The position numbers and the translations under genes are program-made. Of a stretch of DNA of 9,598 nucleotides, positions 1 to 6,387 are shown piece after piece. The DNA lies in NCBI GenBank assembly GCA_937873545.1, contig CALMWI010000055.1:1-9598 (forward strand). The letters are read 5' to 3'. Within the stretch, counting starts at the first letter, position 1. Each line of letters begins with the position of its first letter. A model generated the notes under the pieces. It worked only from the letters and a program-made list of their open reading frames with translations. It was not told the origin of the DNA and did not search any database. The stretch is from an uncultured bacterium (GTDB taxonomy: Bacteria > UBA4055).

Positions 1-1
1 C

Positions 2-757
2 AAAGTAAGAGCCGCGGAGAAAATAGATTTTCTTCTGGAAAATACTCTCCTGATCGTAGCCGTCAAAATAACAGCTCTTGAAAATTCACTCAGGGAAATT
101 CAGAATAAATTTACAGATACAACTACCGTGCTGTTAGTCCAGAACGGCTACGGCGGCAAAGAGACCGCGAACAGGGCTCTGTCCGGATTTGTGCCTCAGG
201 AGAATATTTTCCAGGCGATCGCCGGTATGGGGGCAGTGCTTAAGGATCCGGGAAAGTTAGAATTCTACCCCGGCGGATTAAAGGCAGAGAAAGCTTTCGG
301 AGATACTGATTATAAAAACATATTTGATAAAACCTTCCTTGAATATAAAGTATTGAAAGGTCTCGATAAAGCTGTCTGGAAAAAACTCATTATTAATTCT
401 ATTGTTAATCCGCTTTCGGTCATTTTCAGGGCTAAAAATAAATATATTGCCTCGGATGAATATAACGGCTTGAAAGAGGCTCTGCTCAATGAAGGTCGGG
501 CGGTAGCAAGATCCGAGGGGTACGGCATCTCGCTTTCGGTAGCGGATATAAATTCATACATACGATCGGACAACAGGACTTCCATGCTTCAGGATTACTT
601 CAGGAAGCGGCCGAATGAAATAGATTTCATCAACGGAGCTGTGATCAGGATCGGCGAAAAGAACGGGATCAGTGTCAGTACGAACAAGATCATATATGAT
701 ATAGTAAAAAACATTGAAAAAATGAGACTTGAAGGGAACGAAGAAACCGGCCTTTAG
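2..757 (+). CDS. panE: 2-dehydropantoate 2-reductase (ketopantoate reductase), 5' end cut off by the window
   Basis: A cytoplasmic NADPH-dependent enzyme that reduces 2-dehydropantoate to pantoate in pantothenate (vitamin B5)/CoA synthesis. The reading frame is open from base 2 and gives 251 residues. About 50 N-terminal residues, including the GxGxxG nucleotide-binding loop, lie upstream. Residues matching E. coli PanE active-site positions line up with a near-constant offset of about 50: K22 in VAVKITALE (K72), N48 in LLVQNGYGG (N98), K128 in WKKLIINSIVNPL (catalytic K176), S194 in TSMLQD (S244) and E206 in NEIDFING (E256). All key residues seen are intact, so a functional enzyme is likely. 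The GTG at 128 is internal and not the start, because the homologous frame continues upstream of it. The stop codon runs straight into the SD sequence of the next gene. Other members of the PanE/ApbA family act on different 2-oxoacids, so the substrate is inferred from the motif match. Confidence 0.93.
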   Translation, partial: KVRAAEKIDFLLENTLLIVAVKITALENSLREIQNKFTDTTTVLLVQNGYGGKETANRALSGFVPQENIFQAIAGMGAVLKDPGKLEFYPGGLKAEKAFGDTDYKNIFDKTFLEYKVLKGLDKAVWKKLIINSIVNPLSVIFRAKNKYIASDEYNGLKEALLNEGRAVARSEGYGISLSVADINSYIRSDNRTSMLQDYFRKRPNEIDFINGAVIRIGEKNGISVSTNKIIYDIVKNIEKMRLEGNEETGL

Positions 758-761
758 AGGA
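756..761 (+). promoter_or_regulatory. Shine-Dalgarno sequence deciding the TTG start of the TauE-family gene
   Basis: AGAGGA lies 5 nt before a TTG codon at 767. Its first two bases are the last two bases of the panE stop codon (TAG). No ATG or GTG in frame has a comparable SD nearby, and starting here keeps the first membrane segment and its GxGGG motif complete. Confidence 0.6.
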
Positions 762-766
762 AATTA

Positions 767-1570
767 TTGCAATTCACTGATATTATAATACTGTTTTCAA
801 CAGGTCTGGCAGCTGGATTCCTAAGCGGTTACCTAGGCATAGGCGGGGGAGTTATAGCAGTTCCCGTTCTTGTTTATTTTCTGGAAGGTACGGTCGGTTC
901 ATGCGATCTTTTTCTTACAGCATCAACCATTTCCTTAGGTGTCGTATTCGCGGCATCATCCAACGCCTCATTCAAGCATTTAAAGGAAGGTAATTATTAC
1001 AAGAAAGCAATATTCCCGGTAGTACTGGGTTCTGTGCTCGGCCCTATACCAGGCAATTTTATCTGCGGCATTATCTGCGACCGGAACAGAATGTTCTTCT
1101 TCTCTCTGGTGCTATCACTGCTTGCCATAAGGATTTTTTTTCTTGATCACGAAAGAGACGATGAAGGCAATCTGAAAAAATCTCCGAATTTCAATTTTTT
1201 CTTACTTTTTCTCTCAGGTCTTTTCATGGGTACTATATCAGCGATGACCGGAATAGGCGGGGGTTCAGTTCTTGTTCCGATCTTGGCTGTGATCCTGAAT
1301 TTCGATCTCAAGAAATCTGTAGGAATAGCCGCTATAGTTATGGTATTCAATTCAATTGCATCTCTCGGCGGAAGATACTTCATAGGCGCATTCGACCATA
1401 TCCCCTTCTCGATGTTTTTAACTATTTTTCTTCTGATATCCTTAGGAACATTATTCACGGCACAATTTGGAGTTAAACTCAATATAAAAAGTAAAGACGA
1501 TACTTTTAAAAAGATCGCCGGGGCCGTATATTTCATTGTAGCAGTTCAGATGTACATTAAAGCTTATTAG
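767..1570 (+). CDS. TauE/SafE-family sulfite/organosulfur exporter-like membrane permease
   Basis: A 267-residue inner-membrane protein of the TauE/SafE family (Pfam PF01925). The family is an internal duplication: the first half carries GIGGGVIAVPVL (residues 24-35) and the second GIGGGSVLVPIL (162-173), each following a hydrophobic segment. About eight hydrophobic stretches are visible, and the length is typical of the family. Characterised members move sulfite, sulfoacetate or other small anions, but most are uncharacterised and the substrate here cannot be read from sequence. Three cysteines sit in the first half (GSCDLF and ICGIICDR). The start is a TTG supported by AGAGGA 5 nt upstream. 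The gene sits 9 nt after panE, and its stop codon overlaps the SD of the murJ gene, which suggests an operon with coupled translation. Family assignment is confident; transport direction and substrate are unknown. Confidence 0.88.
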   Translation: MQFTDIIILFSTGLAAGFLSGYLGIGGGVIAVPVLVYFLEGTVGSCDLFLTASTISLGVVFAASSNASFKHLKEGNYYKKAIFPVVLGSVLGPIPGNFICGIICDRNRMFFFSLVLSLLAIRIFFLDHERDDEGNLKKSPNFNFFLLFLSGLFMGTISAMTGIGGGSVLVPILAVILNFDLKKSVGIAAIVMVFNSIASLGGRYFIGAFDHIPFSMFLTIFLLISLGTLFTAQFGVKLNIKSKDDTFKKIAGAVYFIVAVQMYIKAY

Positions 1571-1574
1571 GTGG
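1569..1574 (+). promoter_or_regulatory. Shine-Dalgarno sequence deciding the TTG start of murJ
   Basis: AGGTGG overlaps the last two bases of the TauE-family stop codon (TAG, 1568-1570) and lies 4 nt before TTG at 1579. The next in-frame ATG lies far inside the conserved first helices of MurJ, so TTG is the only sensible start. Confidence 0.6.
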
Positions 1575-1578
1575 CGGA

Positions 1579-3123
1579 TTGACAGATAAAAAAGACAAAA
1601 GGCGTATAAGAAAAAATATAATTCAGATATTTACCGGAACTTTTTTATCGAGGATCTTCGGCTTTGTCAGAGAAATGGTCGTAGGCTGGTTCTTCGGCAC
1701 TTCGAGGATCGCTGATGCTTTTTCATTCGCCCTGATGTTCCCGAACCTTTTCAGGCAGATCTTAGGCGAAGATATGGTCGAAAGGGCTTTCATGCCGCCT
1801 TTCAAGGCGATATACGACAAAGGTGATAAAGAAAGATCATGGAAATTTCTGTCCGTAGTTTTCAACTGGTTCTTTTTCTCACTTCTAGCTGTAATGACGC
1901 TGTTATATCTGGTTACTCCGCTGATCTTTATGGCGCTTAAAGCATTCGAGTTCAAAGGTGATTTTGATTATGATCTTTCACTTGAACTGATCCTGATAAT
2001 GATGCCTTTCATGGTGTTCATCGGACTCGCGGCATTCGTGGGCAGCCTTCTAAATTTCTTCGAAAGGAACTGGATCTTCGGTTTCGCTCCGGTAATGCTG
2101 AGCGTCGGGGTAATAGCGGGAATAGTCTGGTTCGAGCCTTATATCGGAGGATATTCTATAGCAGTAGGGTACCTTATCGGTGCAATACTGCAGTTCATAG
2201 TTCATGTTCCGTTTTTGATCTCAAAAAACTTTAAAGACGAAACAAAGATAAAATACAGCTACGCCTTTAAAGACGGATCAAACGACTACGGGATCATCAA
2301 AAGAGAAACGAAAATAATCGGGCTCAATGCCGTATTCAACAAGAGCGCGGAATTCATAGACAGACTTGTGGCTACGCTGCTTCATACCGGAGCCACATCA
2401 TCGCTTTTTTACGCGCAGAGGCTGTTCCAGCTGCCGGGCGCGATCATCGGACTTTCAATAACGCGCGGATTGAACCCGTTATTAAATAAGATCAAAACAG
2501 AAAATGACAGGCAGAAATTCAGCGACCTTTATTTTAAGGGGTGCAGGCTGTATTTTCTCATTCTCGTACCGGTAACCGTGATCTGCATCGGAGCATCGGA
2601 TGAGATCATCAGGATCGTGTATCAGAGAGGCGCATTCGATTCAGAATCGACTATGCTGACTTCGCAGGCATTCATAATGTACTCGCTCGGTCTGATCCCG
2701 CTAAGCTATTCAGGATATTACATGAGAGTTTTGTCTCTTGTTCATAAAAACATCCACTCGCTAAAAGTATCTGTCGTCAGCGCAATAATCAACGCAGTTC
2801 TGTCTTATATTCTTGCGATGTTCACGCCTATGGGTCACATGGGGATCGCGCTCGCAACATCAATATCGCTTTATTACAACATGATAATGCTGAACAGGTA
2901 TATCGGAAAAGAGATGAACAGCCTGATCGATCAGGAATTCAGGTTCTTCACAAAACCGGAAAATATTCAGTCTATCATATCCGGTATTATACTAACCGTC
3001 TTTTTTTTAAAGGCAGAAATATTCACTCTGATAAGCGGGAATGCTTTTATCCTGCTGTCTCTAAAAACAGCTGCGACAGCAATAGTGTTCGGGGTATTAT
3101 TTTTTCTAAAAAACAAAAAATAA
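1579..3123 (+). CDS. murJ: Lipid II flippase MurJ (MviN family)
   Basis: An inner-membrane flippase of the MOP superfamily that moves the peptidoglycan precursor lipid II from the cytoplasmic to the periplasmic face. The product is 514 residues, normal for MurJ, with a basic N-terminus (KKDKRRIRK) followed by roughly 14 hydrophobic segments to the C-terminus. The signature stretch is clear: LSRIFGFVRE (22-32), RIADAFSFALMFPNLFRQ (43-60) and YAQRLFQLP (278-286). Residues that matter in E. coli MurJ are present: R25 (E. coli R18), R31 (R24), D46 (D39), R59 (R52) and R281 (R270). One departure is that the usual EGAFSxAFVP segment reads GEDMVERAFMPPF (63-75), keeping the glutamate, AF and proline but replacing the small residues. 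The start is TTG, with an SD inside the upstream stop region. It is the last gene of the panE/TauE/murJ cluster; after it comes the only substantial gap in the window. Confidence 0.94.
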   Translation: MTDKKDKRRIRKNIIQIFTGTFLSRIFGFVREMVVGWFFGTSRIADAFSFALMFPNLFRQILGEDMVERAFMPPFKAIYDKGDKERSWKFLSVVFNWFFFSLLAVMTLLYLVTPLIFMALKAFEFKGDFDYDLSLELILIMMPFMVFIGLAAFVGSLLNFFERNWIFGFAPVMLSVGVIAGIVWFEPYIGGYSIAVGYLIGAILQFIVHVPFLISKNFKDETKIKYSYAFKDGSNDYGIIKRETKIIGLNAVFNKSAEFIDRLVATLLHTGATSSLFYAQRLFQLPGAIIGLSITRGLNPLLNKIKTENDRQKFSDLYFKGCRLYFLILVPVTVICIGASDEIIRIVYQRGAFDSESTMLTSQAFIMYSLGLIPLSYSGYYMRVLSLVHKNIHSLKVSVVSAIINAVLSYILAMFTPMGHMGIALATSISLYYNMIMLNRYIGKEMNSLIDQEFRFFTKPENIQSIISGIILTVFFLKAEIFTLISGNAFILLSLKTAATAIVFGVLFFLKNKK

Positions 3124-3142
3124 ATAATAATAGTTATTTTCA

Positions 3143-3175
3143 TAGATTTCTTGATTTTGAAGTAGTATATTATAC
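3143..3175 (+). promoter_or_regulatory. Candidate promoter and short palindrome upstream of the surface-protein pair
   Basis: In the 103-bp AT-rich gap after murJ, TAGATT (3143-3148) and TATATT (3166-3171) are spaced by 17 nt like a sigma-70 promoter. The -10 box matches 5 of 6 consensus bases, but the -35 box only 3 of 6. The -10 candidate lies in a perfect 11-nt palindrome, GTATA-T-TATAC (3165-3175), which could be an operator or chance in AT-rich DNA. The Bacteroidota consensus TTTG...TAnnTTTG is not evident. A promoter somewhere here is plausible because gene content changes sharply at this gap; these exact boxes are tentative. Confidence 0.25.
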
Positions 3176-3213
3176 AAATAACGAGATTAAAGTAAAATTC
3201 ATGAATAAATTTC

Positions 3214-3220
3214 AGGAGAG
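3214..3220 (+). promoter_or_regulatory. Strong Shine-Dalgarno sequence of the T9SS cargo gene
   Basis: AGGAGAG, with an AGGAG core ending 8 nt before ATG at 3227. It is the best SD in the window, consistent with high expression of an abundant exported protein, and it fixes the start in front of the signal peptide. Confidence 0.7.
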
Positions 3221-3226
3221 TTCATA

Positions 3227-6200
3227 ATGAAAATTAACAGACAGGTTATTGCATTATTTTTACTGGCCGGGGTATTGTTTTTATACTCAAGACCGGATAA
3301 AAGTGATATTGATCAAATAAATGATGCCGGAATTGCCACAAAGGCAGTAGTACCCGTTCAGGAGAACCGTGTGCATAGAGCCGGAATGCTCTGGATGAAT
3401 GTTACTAATACCGGTTACTTCGGGAATCCTGATGCTCTTGATGATCCGTGTACAGGAGGAACGGCCGTTTCGGGAGAGTTACCCGGCGGAACAGGAACAG
3501 ATTATCTGAGTGTCGGAGCTTTGATGTTCGGCGGATATCTAGACTCAATTAAAGTAAATATAAATACCGCGGAGGCAACATTATTTCAGGGTCCGCTTGT
3601 AACTACTGCTTACGAAGGCTGGGATGGGAACCCTATGCCGAGAGAATGCTGGCCTGCAAATTTTGACGAAGATGTCAACGGAACTATATTGGGGCATATA
3701 AAAGAATCTTCGAATGTTGAAGGAAGGATAAGCTGTCTTTTTGAAGATATTTACGATCCTTCTGCTTCAGCAGAGGAGCAGTTTAATCTAATGTTTACCG
3801 ATAAATTTATATTTCAAAATCCATTTACAGGTATGGATATATATGATGAAAGGCAGCATATTCCTCTGGGAATTGAAGTAAGGCAAAAAAGTTACGCATG
3901 GTCTTACGACTACGCAAAAAAGTTCGTTATAATTGACTATACTATTTACAATAGAAACACGGACAATAAAGATATTTATGATTTTTTCACAGGACTTTAC
4001 CTCGATTGCGATATCGGAATGACAGGCGGAATGTGGACTTATGATCATGGAGACGACATAGGCGGTTTCATTCAAAAATGGGACAACTACATTGATCCTT
4101 CTACCGGAGAAAGAAAAACGATTGATATGAATCTTGCCTGGGCCGCAGATAATGACGGAAGAAATTATACTGGACAGAATTTCTACACGGCAACCGGTGA
4201 GCCCGGTGCCGGAGCTCCGCTCGACGGAGCTACATCAATAGCTACCGTCCGTGTTCTAAGGAACCCGAATCCGAATTTGAGATATTCTTTCAATCAGTAC
4301 AGGGCAGGTTCCGGAGACGAAGCGCTTGACTGGGGACCAAGATGGAAGACCGGACTTCACGGCAGCTCAGACAATCCTGAGAACGATCCTGTCAACGGAA
4401 TAATTCCGCTACAATGGCGATACGATCTTACACCTGCACAGAAAGGGTATGACGATTACAATCAGGATAGTCTGACGAACGGCGGAGTGACGATGTACGG
4501 CGGCAGGACAGAAGGAAGACCTGCCGGGGACAAAGGAAAGTATATGGTCATGTCGAATGATGAGTTTGATTATGAACAGTATAGGCTTAGAGAACTTTAC
4601 CTTGGTGTGATTCAGGATCCCGATTATATGATCGGAACACCTTATGCTCAGGCTGAAAAATGGCTGAACTGGAATGGCGACCCGTTGCAGCCTGACGGTA
4701 CTATAGCGCAACTTAATGACATTGCCAACGGTACCGATGTAAAATCAATTTTGTCATTCGGTCCCTTAGGCACAGAAACAACTATCAATTTAGCTGTCGA
4801 TACGGATTTAGACGGAATAGTTGATGACTACATTGCTAATAAAAAGGCGTGGAAATTTGCCAACGGCGATTCATTAAAATTAACTATCGCATTTATGGTC
4901 AGCGAGTATTTCAATACATCTCTCGATCAGGATCCGAATTACGAGAATCCGGATATTGTAGATCTGTCGGATGGACTTGATCCTGCGCTATACGATACAG
5001 GATGGTACGATGCGCTGCGCAATTCAGTTTGGGTTGACAGAATGTATGATATTCCAATGTACGACACTCCGGTCTCAGTTTATGGGGAGACAAAAGGCGA
5101 CGGCTGGTATGGAGAGGATGTTGGAAAAGACGCATTATTCGGAGGTCTGTCAGACGACAATTTCTGCTGGTGGCTTGATACAGGATATTCAGGGCCGGAT
5201 ACAGGTGAAGGAGATTTCCAACTGAGTTTCTTCACGAACCCTATTACAGATGTTTACGGTCATTCTGCATTAAATGAGGATGAATTACTTCCTCTCGGAA
5301 GAGAAATTGCCAGCACTGACGGATTTTACGGAACTACAGCTGATTACGGTTGCATGGTTAAATACAACAACCCTTACGGTGTTTATCCTCTGGGTACACA
5401 GGTAAGATTCGGGTTTGATAACGGAAGACTGGATGCCGGAGACGGTGTTCCTGATTTTAAAGGTCCTCTGCCGCCGCCTTCCCCCAAAATAAATGTCTAT
5501 TTTGAAGGCAATGATGTCGTAGTAGAATGGCAGTCACATGAATTTTATACGGGTACCGGGGGGTATGAATCATATACAGGACCGGAATTTCGTATTGACC
5601 AGTTAGCAGGAATAAATGATTTTGAAGGCTATACTATTAAGGTTTCACCAAACTCGATTTCATCAAATTTTATAGATATCCTGACGATTGATAAAGTAGA
5701 TTTCATCTACGAAAATGTGGCTAATTTGGGAGAATACTACGATATTCCGATTGTAACTGACATGCCTGATACTCTTGACCAATTAATAATAGGAGGCGGG
5801 AAAATCTGGGAGCTGAGACCATATGGTAATAACAGCTCTTTACTGGCTGATCATTCATTAAATGAGATTTATTCATATACAGTGGAGCCGGCATCAAGAA
5901 CAATTCAGATAGCTGAGGGAGTTAGCGAAGATGTAAATTATTATAAATACAAATTCAGACTGATCGATAAATATTTAGAAAGTGAGTTCTATCTTTCAGT
6001 AGTTTCATCGGATTTCGGAGATCCCAAGATGGGTGTTCCGGCCTTAACCTCAAATATACTTGATAATATGAAAAAGGTAAGTCCGGAAGCGGTCGGCGAA
6101 AACTTAATTCCTGCAGTTACAGAATTATATCAGAATTATCCGAATCCTTTCAATCCTGACACGAAAATATTATTTTCAGTAGCACAGAAATGTAATGTAG

Positions 6201-6376
6201 AGCTTACTTTGTACAATATTGCAGGCCAGCAGGTCAAGAAAATTCTGAATAACGAATTTAAAGCTGGATTTCATACGGTTACGCTAAGAGCTGACGATCT
6301 TAACAGCGGAGTATATTATTATACTTTGAAAACAAGTGACAAAAAAATCACAAAAAAAATGCTGCTGATTAAATAG
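3227..6376 (+). CDS. Large secreted protein with T9SS type A C-terminal sorting domain, function unknown
   Basis: A 1049-residue exported protein. It starts with a signal peptide-like N-terminus (MKINRQ, then a hydrophobic core through about residue 20); the cleavage site is not obvious. Residues 963-1049 are a classic T9SS type A sorting domain: YQNYPNPFNPDTKI, then LYNIAGQQVKKIL, SGVYYYTLK and a basic end KKMLLIK. Such cargo is exported by the Sec system, crosses the outer membrane by T9SS, and loses the domain when released or attached to the surface. Earlier blocks include GMLWMNVTNTGYFGN (53-67), an aromatic-rich stretch YAWSYDYAKKFVIIDYTIYN (223-242), and an Asp/Gly/Tyr-rich middle. Residues from about 748 to 815 look fibronectin type III-like: PPPSPKINVYFEGNDVVVEW leading to DFEGYTIKVS. 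I see no catalytic signature, and such proteins are usually annotated only by their sorting domain. A role as surface or extracellular structural or adhesive protein is inferred. It is followed 11 nt later by the lipoprotein gene. Confidence 0.9.
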   Translation: MKINRQVIALFLLAGVLFLYSRPDKSDIDQINDAGIATKAVVPVQENRVHRAGMLWMNVTNTGYFGNPDALDDPCTGGTAVSGELPGGTGTDYLSVGALMFGGYLDSIKVNINTAEATLFQGPLVTTAYEGWDGNPMPRECWPANFDEDVNGTILGHIKESSNVEGRISCLFEDIYDPSASAEEQFNLMFTDKFIFQNPFTGMDIYDERQHIPLGIEVRQKSYAWSYDYAKKFVIIDYTIYNRNTDNKDIYDFFTGLYLDCDIGMTGGMWTYDHGDDIGGFIQKWDNYIDPSTGERKTIDMNLAWAADNDGRNYTGQNFYTATGEPGAGAPLDGATSIATVRVLRNPNPNLRYSFNQYRAGSGDEALDWGPRWKTGLHGSSDNPENDPVNGIIPLQWRYDLTPAQKGYDDYNQDSLTNGGVTMYGGRTEGRPAGDKGKYMVMSNDEFDYEQYRLRELYLGVIQDPDYMIGTPYAQAEKWLNWNGDPLQPDGTIAQLNDIANGTDVKSILSFGPLGTETTINLAVDTDLDGIVDDYIANKKAWKFANGDSLKLTIAFMVSEYFNTSLDQDPNYENPDIVDLSDGLDPALYDTGWYDALRNSVWVDRMYDIPMYDTPVSVYGETKGDGWYGEDVGKDALFGGLSDDNFCWWLDTGYSGPDTGEGDFQLSFFTNPITDVYGHSALNEDELLPLGREIASTDGFYGTTADYGCMVKYNNPYGVYPLGTQVRFGFDNGRLDAGDGVPDFKGPLPPPSPKINVYFEGNDVVVEWQSHEFYTGTGGYESYTGPEFRIDQLAGINDFEGYTIKVSPNSISSNFIDILTIDKVDFIYENVANLGEYYDIPIVTDMPDTLDQLIIGGGKIWELRPYGNNSSLLADHSLNEIYSYTVEPASRTIQIAEGVSEDVNYYKYKFRLIDKYLESEFYLSVVSSDFGDPKMGVPALTSNILDNMKKVSPEAVGENLIPAVTELYQNYPNPFNPDTKILFSVAQKCNVELTLYNIAGQQVKKILNNEFKAGFHTVTLRADDLNSGVYYYTLKTSDKKITKKMLLIK
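6113..6373 (+). other. T9SS type A sorting domain coding segment (C-terminal secretion signal)
   Basis: This encodes residues 963-1049 of the secreted protein. It opens with the diagnostic YQNYPNPFNP motif. The predicted beta strands follow: KILFSV, CNVELTLYNIAGQQVKKI, FHTVTL and GVYYYTL, ending in the conserved lysine-rich tail KKMLLIK just before the stop. The family (Pfam PF18962 type) implies that the host encodes a T9SS (PorK/L/M/N, SprA, PorU), none of which is in this window. Confidence 0.92.
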
Positions 6377-6377
6377 T

Positions 6378-6381
6378 GAGG
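6378..6381 (+). promoter_or_regulatory. Shine-Dalgarno sequence of the lipoprotein gene
   Basis: GAGG begins 1 nt after the preceding TAG stop and ends 6 nt before ATG at 6388. The closeness to the upstream stop suggests translational coupling of the two surface-protein genes. Confidence 0.55.
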
Positions 6382-6387
6382 TTGAAA

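Noticed and set aside
128..130. GTG as the start of a 209-residue protein
   Set aside because: The same frame is open to the window edge, and the upstream residues (VAVKITALE) match the conserved PanE region, so this is an internal codon.
1147..1536. Minus-strand open frame of 129 codons
   Set aside because: It lies entirely antisense to the clear TauE-family gene, has no SD or recognisable domain, and its composition mirrors the plus-strand coding sequence.
3001..3008. T-rich run near the 3' end of murJ as a possible slippage site
   Set aside because: The MurJ frame continues normally to a full-length C-terminus, so there is no sign of frameshifting.
3122..3139. AAATAA/TTATTT inverted repeat just after murJ as a terminator
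   Set aside because: The 6-bp stem is entirely A/T with a 6-nt loop, and no long U-tract follows, so it would be too weak for intrinsic termination.
4971..5225. Plus-strand 84-codon frame inside the T9SS cargo gene
   Set aside because: It is out of frame within a continuous long coding sequence and lacks a convincing SD or domain. It is not evidence of a frameshift, because the main frame stays open and coherent through it.
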